Part shown: piece after piece, positions 45,936 through 54,353 of the stretch
Layout: every line of letters starts with the position of its first letter
How positions within the stretch are numbered: position 1 is the stretch's first letter
NCBI GenBank assembly: GCA_964035015.1
Contig: OZ035997.1
Location: 26,362,788-26,426,787 of the forward strand
DNA: 64,000 nt
Source of the DNA: Corallium rubrum
Taxonomy: Eukaryota; Cnidaria; Anthozoa; Scleralcyonacea; Coralliidae
Direction of reading: 5' to 3'
Made by a program: the position numbers and the translations under genes
Notes under the pieces: model-generated
What the model was told of the DNA's origin: nothing
Seen by the model: the letters and a program-made list of their open reading frames with translations, nothing else
Database searches by the model: none

Positions 45936-46009
45936 GAATGAATAATTAAAAATTGAATATTTAATGAGGCGGCATCCCTTTGGTCCCTCGATGGGGGGGT
46001 ATCACTACT

Positions 46010-46015
46010 TGGGAT
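46010..46015. other. Right 6-bp target duplication of the inner element
   Basis: TGGGAT, matching 36,344-36,349. Confidence 0.93.
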
Positions 46016-46160
46016 GCTTGGGGGTATCTTGGGGGTGTTTCGGGGGTGTTAGGGGGTGTTTGGTGCCTCACAAATTGTGGGTGTTTGGGGGTGCTCGAGG
46101 TGTTTGGGGATGTTTCGGGGTTTCTAGGGGTGTCTTGGGGTAATCTTGGGATGTTTGGAG
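46016..46160. repeat. G-rich arm segment of the outer element (G-quadruplex-prone)
   Basis: About 145 bp of irregular GGGGGTGTTT-type units with many runs of four to five G on the plus strand. The mirrored copy at 49,905-50,054 is C-rich. Present only in the outer element's arms; the inner element lacks it. Confidence 0.85.
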
Positions 46161-46271
46161 CTTAGACAAAGAAATCCTAATTAATATGCTAGTTGCCATA
46201 GAAAAATTACGGCGTCGTTTTGCTTGGTGTATCACTTACTTACTATTTGCTGTTGGAGTAAGACCGCAGAG

Positions 46272-46754
46272 ATGGAGGGTTTATATGAAAAATTATGTTC
46301 AATGTTTGAGGCTATTTACAATGAAACTTTGTGGGAAGAATATTCGAAGCTTTGTCGTGAAAAGTGCTACGGTTGTAGGACTAACCATTCTAGCCAGAAA
46401 CAACATAGTTGCCTAACAGATGATGAGCAATGGAGATCGTGCTACGAAGAGATCAGGACAAACGTCGATGAACGTATCTGGAAAGAGTTCAACGAAGCTG
46501 GGCAGGCGTTGAAATTACGAAATCAAAGAGACTCTCAAAAAACTTCAGAGACAGCGGTCGAGCCGATGGAAATTGACGACTCGCCAAATATTCTTTCTAT
46601 ATCTGTTCTGTTTACCAGTCCATTAAAATATTTGTACGAAGTAAAAGACACTGGTGAAACATTTACGAGTAGGATAAAGAATCCTCGAGAGGCTTACGAG
46701 GAGTACCTTCTTGAAAAGTCTAGAAACTTAACGACGAAAAGCAAGCTGAACTAA
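46272..46754 (+). CDS. HPSQ-motif protein, outer left copy
   Basis: 160 codons from the MEG start (16 more in-frame codons upstream). Same Cys/His cluster with GC(Y)GC variation: KCYGCRTNHSSQKQHSC, so the Pro of HPSQ is Ser here. It ends LTTKSKLN. Compared with the inner copies there are about a dozen replacements, and against its own mirror (48,757-49,239) it differs at two residues (C/F near residue 9, E/V in the YxEIRTN segment). Still an open frame despite the age of the element, which suggests past selection or recent activity. Confidence 0.72.
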   Translation: MEGLYEKLCSMFEAIYNETLWEEYSKLCREKCYGCRTNHSSQKQHSCLTDDEQWRSCYEEIRTNVDERIWKEFNEAGQALKLRNQRDSQKTSETAVEPMEIDDSPNILSISVLFTSPLKYLYEVKDTGETFTSRIKNPREAYEEYLLEKSRNLTTKSKLN

Positions 46755-47019
46755 TGTTATATGTGTTATGAGAACATTATCAAGTAAATCCGAAGTTAAA
46801 TTATGTTTTAAGTTAAATAAATTACTTGGACTATATAGTGTGTAAGAAAGCTGTGTAATTTTATATGTGTGTAATTTTATCTGAAGAAAAAATAATAAAG
46901 GCATACGAGCAACATTATAATAGTTCTTTGTAGTTTATTTTTATATTTATAACAAATTACAGTGTGCATATTGACAGCTAATTATTTACATAAACAATTG
47001 TTTTTAAATAAATCTGTCT

Positions 47020-47168
47020 TCCAGAACGTATACGCCAACTCTATCGATTAAACCCACGCGGCCAAACAATTATTCACGCCCTAAATCTATGAATGTTTTT
47101 CCTAATGATACCAATAATTGTATGGCCGCGTGGGTTTAATCGATAGAGTTGGCGTATACGTTCTGGAA
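47020..47168. repeat. Hairpin with ~50-bp arms at the edge of the outer element's core
   Basis: CCAGAACGTATACGCCAACT...CGCGGCC (47,032-47,075) recurs inverted at 47,121-47,166 with few mismatches around a ~45-bp loop. It begins where the outer arms stop matching (47,023). Confidence 0.8.
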
Positions 47169-47276
47169 CACGCATGTATTGTAGAAAAAGAGTGAGGAAT
47201 ATGGGGATAGTGCAAGCTCTAAATTACAGTATTAGAAATATAGTATTTTGATAAGTTTCTACAAATATTGACATGA

Positions 47277-47438
47277 ACTATACCAAACACAAAAATAGCC
47301 GAATTGGTAGAATACTGCGTATCACCTTACGTCTCAGGAATTCCCGAACCAGCTGGCCTAAATGTATTTGTAAAAGGACTCGCCGACAGTAACATTGACA
47401 AAAACCTTATCGAAAATCATTCAATGATTCAATCTTAG
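47277..47438 (+). pseudogene. Orphan coding-like remnant, unrecognised
   Basis: A 53-codon frame, preceded by a stop and without ATG, reads KIAELVEYCVSPYVSGIPEP and then GLNVFVKGLADSNIDKNLIE. The composition is protein-like and unlike the surrounding AT-rich repeats. It ends where a 21-bp repeat starts. It may be the remnant of another Polinton gene lost from this family. I cannot name it. Confidence 0.35.
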
Positions 47439-47655
47439 GATTCAATGATTCAATCTTAGGATTCAATGATTCAATCTTAGGATTCAATGATTCAATCTTA
47501 GGATTCAATGATTCAATCTTAGGATTCAATGATTCAATGATTCAATCTTAGGATTCAATGATTCAATCTTAGGATTCAATGATTCAATGATTCAATCTTA
47601 GGATTCAATGATTCAATCTTAGGATTCAATGATTCAATCTTAGGATTCAATGATT
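47418..47655. repeat. 21-bp tandem repeat, ~11 copies
   Basis: Unit GATTCAATCTTAGGATTCAAT, with occasional shortened units (GATTCAAT doubled). No spacers. Confidence 0.93.
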
Positions 47656-47929
47656 ACACTATTCAGTTTTCACGATTTTAAATGTTCATGGCGTGTGGTT
47701 TCCACGTTAAACTGTGCTTTTAAGCGCTCACTTGACCGTTTGGCGTGTGATAATAAATTAAAGTTTACCATGTCTTTTGATAATGACCTAACTTCGGAAA
47801 TCAGTCGGAGACCAATCGCAGATAAACTTCTCCTATAGATTTAGAAACTTTGTTAAACGAATTACAAAGACTTATTCGAAATACTAAGTACATAAAACTA
47901 GGCTCTTTTAAGAGTAATCTTTGAGGGCA

Positions 47930-48015
47930 CCCCGTGGTGTTGAGGGTATCTTTGAACGGGCCAAAAGGCCTAAACGGGCCAAAAAAGGCCAAATAGGGCC
48001 TAAACGGGCCTAATA
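47930..48015. repeat. Short GGGCC/TAAACGGGCC repeats
   Basis: Degenerate ~10-13 bp units (GGGCCAAAAAGGCC, CCTAAACGGGCC) directly before the ATPase fragment. No gene; frames here are simple-sequence. Confidence 0.7.
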
Positions 48016-48027
48016 AAAGCATCTATC

Positions 48028-48474
48028 ATGCCAGAAAAAATGTCAAATGCTTTCTGTCATTGCTTGAGTAAACAACTAAACATGGGTCGCACACGTAGAA
48101 ACTGTCCTGTCTTCGGTTACGGAAGCACTAATCTTGCAAGGCTAGCAAATCATCTTGATCAAGTACATCACATGGATATTAAAGAACGCGCTAAATGGCT
48201 AAAATGGAGTAAAATTGGAATATGTGTACCTTTACAGAGTAAAGAAACTATCGCAGACAGCACAGAAGTAAATATGGAGAAAACTTTGAAAAGCATTATA
48301 AGGAGACAAGAGGAAATGGCAACAAACTTCAATAATTATCTAAGAGAGCAGCATGGGGAGTCCGTAAACAATAAACAACGCAGAAAACGGAAAATATCAA
48401 AATTCCCTATAAAGAGCGAGCAGTGCTTTGACAATAGAGAAACAAACGATATCTCTAAGAAGTGGGTGCGCTAG
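48028..48474 (+). pseudogene. ATPase C-terminal fragment with in-frame tail (outer element)
   Basis: A 148-codon frame. After ~14 unrelated codons it enters LSKQLNMGRTRRNCPVFG, the ATPase C-terminal finger region, and continues without a break through RAKWLKWSK into the Lys-rich tail (EEMATNFNNYLREQHGE, ending NDISKKWVR). The P-loop ATPase core is deleted. The second zinc ligand is lost (GYGS where the inner copies have GCGS). The continuous finger-to-tail reading is the best evidence for the original gene structure. Convergent with the HPSQ copy at 48,757. Confidence 0.72.
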
Positions 48475-48756
48475 AAGAAACCGTAAACGCAGGACAGATT
48501 TATTTAAAAACAATTGTTTATGTAAATAATTAGCTGTCAATATGCACACTGTAATTTGTTATAAATATAAAAATAAACTACAAAGAACTATTATAATGTT
48601 GCTCGTATGCCTTTATTATTTTTTCTTCAGATAAAATTACACACATATAAAATTACACAGCTTTCTTACACACTATATAGTCCAAGTAATTTATTTAACT
48701 TAAAACATAATTTAACTTCGGATTTACTTGATAATGTTCTCATAACACATATAACA

Positions 48757-49239
48757 TTAGTTCAGCTTGCTTTTCGTCGTTAAGTTTCTAGACTTTTCAA
48801 GAAGGTACTCCTCGTAAGCCTCTCGAGGATTCTTTATCCTACTCGTAAATGTTTCACCAGTGTCTTTTACTTCGTACAAATATTTTAATGGACTGGTAAA
48901 CAGAACAGATATAGAAAGAATATTTGGCGAGTCGTCAATTTCCATCGGCTCGACCGCTGTCTCTGAAGTTTTTTGAGAGTCTCTTTGATTTCGTAATTTC
49001 AACGCCTGCCCAGCTTCGTTGAACTCTTTCCAGATACGTTCATCGACGTTTGTCCTGATCTCTACGTAGCACGATCTCCATTGCTCATCATCTGTTAGGC
49101 AACTATGTTGTTTCTGGCTAGAATGGTTAGTCCTACAACCGTAGCACTTTTCACGACAAAGCTTCGAATATTCTTCCCACAAAGTTTCATTGTAAATAGC
49201 CTCAAACATTGAAAATAATTTTTCATATAAACCCTCCAT
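48757..49239 (-). CDS. HPSQ-motif protein, outer right copy
   Basis: Mirror of 46,272-46,754, two residue differences. 160 codons from MEG, cluster residues intact. It faces inward, convergent with the ATPase fragment. Downstream of its C-terminus the shared 3' region (TTATATGTGTTATGAGAACA mirrored) matches the inner copies, including a poly-A-signal-like AATAAA zone near the convergent ends. Confidence 0.72.
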   Translation of the reverse strand: MEGLYEKLFSMFEAIYNETLWEEYSKLCREKCYGCRTNHSSQKQHSCLTDDEQWRSCYVEIRTNVDERIWKEFNEAGQALKLRNQRDSQKTSETAVEPMEIDDSPNILSISVLFTSPLKYLYEVKDTGETFTSRIKNPREAYEEYLLEKSRNLTTKSKLN

Positions 49240-49345
49240 CTCTGCGGTCTTACTCCAACAGCAAATAGTAAGCAAGTGATACACCAAGCAAAACGACGCC
49301 GTAATTTTTCTATGGCAACTAGCATATTAATTAGGATTTCTTTGT

Positions 49346-49904
49346 CTAAGCTCTGACGTCGCCCAGACTCGCCCAGGCTCGTTCTTTTGTTTAAATTTGC
49401 TAATGAGTCATTAACATCAATAGTGTACATGGACTTATACAAATATTGGCAACATTGCACTCAACCATTTTATAGACAAATAATATTTCGTCTGTACCAT
49501 ACGTTCTTACAGTTTCTCGATTCGATTCCTCATACTCGCTACTTCTCGATTAACTTTACGAGTATGGCAAACCGTTCCGTGTTTACACAACGGTTTTGGA
49601 CTCTCAAAGACATCTCCTCAATCTAAGTATTAGTAATCAACTTTGATTTATTCATTTGCCTTACTGACATGCAACGGATTTTTATGTACACTTCTGATAT
49701 GTCTCCCCATGATCAATTCCGCCTTGTTCTGAATTCCCACCAGAATGTAAAGCAGAAAATGAATGTCTAGAAATGATGGAGAACATAATTATTGTCACTC
49801 TTTTAATAAACACAAGAGATTTATTGTAATATTTAATGTTGATTAATAAATTTATTGGCCCAAATCATGTGTCTCCCTATAAACACCCTCTAAGGCACCA
49901 CCAA
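49346..49904. other. Outer right-arm segment absent from the left arm
   Basis: About 550 bp present only in the right arm. It contains sequence related to the inner element upstream of its HPSQ gene (GTCGCCCAGACTCGCCCAGG, GTTTGCCATACTCGTAAAG-like). It was probably deleted from the left arm, where 46,155 joins directly to the G-rich segment. Confidence 0.7.
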
Positions 49905-50054
49905 ACATCCCAAGATTACCCCAAGACACCCCTAGAAACCCCGAAACATCCCCAAACACCTCGAGCACCCCCTAAACACCCCAAGACACCCCAAACACCT
50001 CCAAACACCCCCTAACACCCCCGAAACACCCCCAAGATACCCCCAAGCATCCCA
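49905..50054. repeat. C-rich mirror of the G-rich arm segment
   Basis: Inverse of 46,016-46,160, with an extra ACCCC unit or two. Here the C-rich strand is the plus strand. Confidence 0.85.
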
Positions 50055-50875
50055 TTCTGAATGATGGTTATAGGATAGCAGAACTATAATTTGTGGGGAT
50101 TTTATATACGAGAGGCTTGAGAATTTTTAATAATAGACGTTCAATTAGACAGAGGCAAGCATGTTATAATTAAAAATAGATTACACAGATTGAAAACATC
50201 AAAACCCTCGGCTAAAGAGTGTAAGAGAGTACTCATTACGTTCCCATTCGTATCACATTGCTAGCGGATAAGATGGAAAGCATAGTAGGAATTACAGACC
50301 TGGATGGATTTACTAAAAATAAAAAAATTCCTTTGTAAAGAACTCGGACTGTTAACCGTGGGGAACAACGAAGCTACTTCATATTTATTTGGGATGCGGC
50401 GTGTTCTTAAGGCTTGATCAATTACCGAATTCATTTAATTTAAAAGAGCGACAAATTTGAATCATTCGCCGAAACTCCCTATACAATGAGAGAATACCTT
50501 ATTATGTGTCGGAACATCTCAAATTGTTTTCTTTGTTTTTTACCATTGGCCAGGCTTTCAAAACCCTAGGCTAAAGGGTGTGTAAGAGAGTACTCATTAC
50601 GTTCCCATAATTACATATTCTACAGTGTATGCAAATCGATCGATCAGAGGGGTGCCCCAGGGTTGATAGGGGTATCTTTTGGGGTAAGATAGGGTCTTTG
50701 GGGGATCAGAGAGAACGTATGGGGTATTATTTAAAAGGGACTAATTATCAAATAAAAGTCCTTCCGGGACACATATGTCCCGCAAAAGGATATTAATATG
50801 TATTAAAAATGAGCAAGTTCAATCTACACGTTTATTTCAGATTAACTCGATTATGTCCTCATAACACATACAACA

Positions 50876-50966
50876 TTAGTTCAAATTGCTTTTGTTCGTA
50901 ACGTTTCCATATTTTTCAACAAGGTACTCCTCGTAAGCCGGTCTCTTTAGTTTCGTAATTTCAGAA
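50876..50966 (-). pseudogene. Truncated 3' end of the HPSQ-type gene (outer right arm)
   Basis: Mirror of 34,571-34,662, with the same internal deletion junction. The deletion therefore predates, or was copied by, palindrome formation. Confidence 0.8.
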
Positions 50967-52164
50967 CCTGTCCTAATGACTTTCTCGCCTGAACTTGCCC
51001 ATGCATTAACACCTCTTCATGCCCCTTATTATCCCCCAAAAACTCATGATCATCCCTAAAATGAATTAAATATTCTACTTATATGTAAATCCGGTTAAGT
51101 TTTGGTCATTAGTAACTTTAATGAGTTTCTCTTTTTTCTCCTGCACGTGCACTGAGCATAAATACGCAAATATCAGCCGTAGCAACATTAACAAGATGCT
51201 TGACGACGTTAATAAAATAGCCGAGTCAGCCGTTTAACTTGACAGTTTATATTCTGGCAAACCCCTCTGAAGAAAATGATTCAATGTCTTTCGAACAGCT
51301 TGCCGAACGGTTTGTTCATTCAAGGCATCGTTTACTTTATACACTAAAGCCAAATAAGCGACAATTCGGCACATATCTCCAAGTAAATAGGTAAAGATGG
51401 TCGTTTAAGTTCTAACTAATATAATATTCATGTTGCTATTAATTCAAGTCGATACTCAGCCGTCCCGCAGCCAAATAATATTTCATTTTATATATCGACA
51501 CTTAAAAAACGTTCTTATGGCTTTTTAAAATTGACTGCTCATTCTATCTTCTTACGATTTCTTCACTTATAAACAAGGGTTTAGCTAGCAATGATTCTAG
51601 GATGATTGAATATTTAGGTTCTATTATAATATTCATTATATGCTATTAATCTAAATCTATACGAATTCAAGTCGATACTCCAGCCGTCCCACAGCCAAAT
51701 AATATTTCGTTTATATATTGACACTTAAAAACGTTCTTATGGATTTTGAATTGACTCCTCATTCTACCTTATGATTTCTTCACTTATAAACAAGGGTTTA
51801 GCTAGCAATGATTCTAGGATGAATGAATATTTAGGTTCTAAACCTAATATAATATTCATCATATGCTATTAATCTAAGTCTATACGAGCTCTGCCAATTC
51901 AGACAATTAGGCTGCTCAAAACTCTCTATACTCAAGGTTTCAGATAAAAAAATATAAAGTGCCTCTATCAATTTCTCTTTAGTTCCTTGTAAAGAACGTC
52001 TATTTTGTTAAAGTTTATCGTACGCATGCTCTGTACGTCTACGTGTCCCACAACTGTCGACTGTCAGTAGGGTAAAGTGTTTAAATGAAAAGGTGATTAC
52101 TATTACTTATAAGGATATAAGCCGAGTACCTTTTACGTAACTTCGGAAATCAGTCGGAGAGCTA

Positions 52165-52425
52165 TCGGTTATGACGGGGGGTTAAGTAACATCTAGGGTT
52201 AGGGGGGAAAGTTAGGGTTACTACGTCCTAAAGGAGTCTGAGAATGAATAAATAATAAGTCGGTATGACGTAGTGAAAACCGGGGGGTTGAGTGACAGCT
52301 AGGGTTAGTGAATATGACGTAGTGAATAACGGGGGGTTGAGTGAGATTAGGGTTAGGGGTCATATAGGAGCACGAGACATAATGACGTAATGAGATTAGG
52401 GTTAGAGGGTCGCAAAGGAGCATGA
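52165..52425. repeat. TAACCCTAA-bearing subterminal repeats (outer right)
   Basis: Inverse of 33,003-33,370, with roughly one ~100-bp unit fewer than the left end. Confidence 0.85.
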
Positions 52426-52436
52426 GAATTAATGAG

Positions 52437-52520
52437 AACGCCGCCTGAATACTAACGAGAACGCCGCCTGAATATTAATGAGAACGCCGCCTGAATATTA
52501 ATGAGAACGCCGCCTAGCGC
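52437..52520. repeat. 23-bp subterminal repeat, right end, ~3.5 copies
   Basis: Inverse of the 32,866-33,002 array. Confidence 0.9.
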
Positions 52521-52561
52521 CGCCTTAAAAATACGGGTCGATCGGCCCCTATAATACTACT

Positions 52562-53045
52562 TGTATTCATTACATTGGCTTCCGGTCAAATTTAGAATTG
52601 ATTTTAAGCTTATTGTTATTACTTTTAAAGTAATTTTTGGGCTTGCACCCATATATATTTGTGATTTAGTTACTATTAGGAAACAGTCAAATTATAGTCT
52701 TCGATCGAACTTAGGTCTTTTACTACAACCACCCAGTATACGAACTAAAAAGACTCTTGGTGATCGCACTTTTTCAGTTGCGGCCACCAAATTTGGAATG
52801 CTTTGCCAGTTGACATTCGTCAAGAAGACAACTTTATTAAGTTCAAAGGATTGGTTAAGACACATCTTTTTAAGACTGCCTTTTATTAGTATATTTTATA
52901 AATTACTTTGTTATCGTATTCTATAACGGTAATTTTGTAATGCGCATTTGATCATACAAATGATGCCTAAAATAAGACGACAATTTTTAATTCTTTGTCC
53001 TTATTACCGGTAATAACGGTAATAAGCATTTAAGCATTTTTTTAA
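52562..53045 (+). mobile_element. LINE-F, right part (RT C-terminus and 3' end)
   Basis: The plus strand continues the interrupted reading: YSLHWLPVKFRIDFKLIVIT, FGLAPIYICDLVTIRK, YSLRSN, RTKKTLGDRTFSVAATKF and, after a shift, a WLRHIFLR-type end. The LHWLPVxxRIxFKl...f.al.g.aP.Yl.dL block is typical of L2-type ORF2 C-termini. 52,562-52,567 is the right copy of the target duplication. Confidence 0.87.
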
Positions 53046-54353
53046 TTGCACCATTTGTTATGAATTTGTTTAATATCATTTGTTTAACATCACATATATA
53101 CTATATAGATAAACCACCAAGTGTCCAAGTTTATATAAGGGTATATATAAATTATAAGGTAATAAGGGTAATAGTGATCAAAATTTTAAGAAAAATGATA
53201 AACCACTCAGTAATAAGGTAATAAGAGTAAAAGTGATTAAAATATCACATACAGTATACAGACAAACCACCAAGTAATAAGGTAATAAGGGTAATAGTGT
53301 CATGGTGACCTGCATGCTTATGTAGGCTATGTATTAATGATTAATGCGATTTACTTTATATATAAACGCAACCGCAATCTGAACTGCATCATGTCATACA
53401 TGCTAGTAAATTTATAACAAAAAAATCTACAACGAACAAAACTAAAACTCAGATTTTAAAAGACAGTGTCAGTATTGAAAAGAGCGGTGCCTGTTTTCGC
53501 TGGACGCCGAAAATCGTAAATATGTCACTCACGTCGAGCTTTCGCAACAAGAATCTACTGAACCGCGAGATCTGTAGATTTGCATATAGATACTAAATAC
53601 TATTATCTAACCACACACAAAATTTACAACTTATACATAAAGCAGTTTTTGAATTACAGCGTTCTGAAATAAGCATACTTTGACAATTTTGAATTTTTCG
53701 AGCTTATTTTAAACCCGGAGACTGCATGGATTCCGGGGACGTTCTCCAATTGGCCAAATATTTATACGCGATATTCAATTGGCTAATTACAACTGCTTCC
53801 GTTTTGAATGTTTTGTTGTTTACCACGCGCCTCAACGCATTAATCGAGACTGTATCAAAGCACGGACTAAAATGAGTTTGTTAATTCTTTTAGAAGCTTT
53901 TATAGTCGGCGTAATGTTGTTTGAGAACGATCAAACAGTCAAAAAAGATGCGGGACTGAACTTGTGAATCGCTTCAAACATCACAGTGAAATACGACACT
54001 TACAATACGTCGATGTTTGTTTTTGTTTTATTACCCTACGAAGCTCAGAGTATCCTATTTATCGATTAGTTTCTTTCTTCATATAGATTAGCGAATACTC
54101 GTTAGTCGTTGACACTCGCTGTAAGTATTGCTGAATTGCAAATTAATCGGAATAAATTACAGAACACGGGTTTGGCGCTCTGGGTTTGGCGCTGATTCGC
54201 AGACGCTCTTAATCCAAACAAATTTTAAGCCTGTTATTTGGGTCTGGGACGGAGCGTCTACACGCTTGGTTACGCAGACAGCGTAAGGAGCACATGTAAT
54301 AAATACATTCTTCTAGTTTTTCAGAATCTCTTCCGATAGCTTTTTTTGGTTAA
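53046..54353. other. No gene seen; (GGTAATAA)-type repeats
   Basis: 53,100-53,305 holds three diverged repeats of about 60-80 bp built on AAACCACCAAGT and GGTAATAAGGGTAATAGTG. The rest is likely the 5' flank of the next gene. CCAAT-like ATTGGCCAAATA and CAATTGGCTAATT words lie near 53,750-53,790. Confidence 0.5.

Larger units (their letters stand above)
36350..46009. mobile_element. Inner palindromic Polinton-like element (9,660 bp)
   Basis: Termini AGTAGTGATACCCCCC and its inverse start 5'-AG and carry a 6-bp duplication. The two arms are mirror images about ~41,178 and look almost identical by eye. Differences seen are homopolymer lengths (for example 6 versus 5 G in the ATPase, 7 versus 6 A in its tail), one C/A substitution (37,021 versus its mate near 45,337), and a longer right half of the central satellite. 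Each arm, from its end inward: TAACCCTAA-bearing repeats, an AT-rich stretch, the HPSQ-type gene pointing inward, the ATPase gene pointing outward (tail to tail with HPSQ), and the satellite. Same design and size class as the outer element but younger. Confidence 0.88.
32820..52561. mobile_element. Outer palindromic Polinton/Maverick-like element (19,742 bp with nested insert)
   Basis: Termini AGTAGTATTATAGGGG (left) and CCCCTATAATACTACT (right) are inverted repeats starting 5'-AG, with a 6-bp duplication. AG termini, 6-bp duplications and a packaging ATPase are the defining signs of Polintons. Excluding the nested inner unit and its duplication it is ~10.08 kb. The arms are mirrored: 32,820-36,349 pairs with 50,055-52,561, and 46,016-47,023 pairs with 48,493-50,054, with a 1.47-kb unique centre (47,024-48,492). 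The arms differ by indels, a LINE insertion (left only) and substitutions, so this unit is the older one. Gene content: two full and two truncated HPSQ-type genes and one ATPase 3' fragment. No polymerase, integrase, protease or capsid gene recognised. Confidence 0.85.

Noticed and set aside
46186..46416. 76-codon frame overlapping the HPSQ start (also 49,095-49,460 in the mirror arm)
   Set aside because: Shadow of the HPSQ gene and its upstream region in another frame; the HPSQ frame has the conserved Cys/His pattern.
47418..47655. CRISPR-like array
   Set aside because: The 21-bp repeats are directly abutting with no unique spacers, and the genome is eukaryotic.
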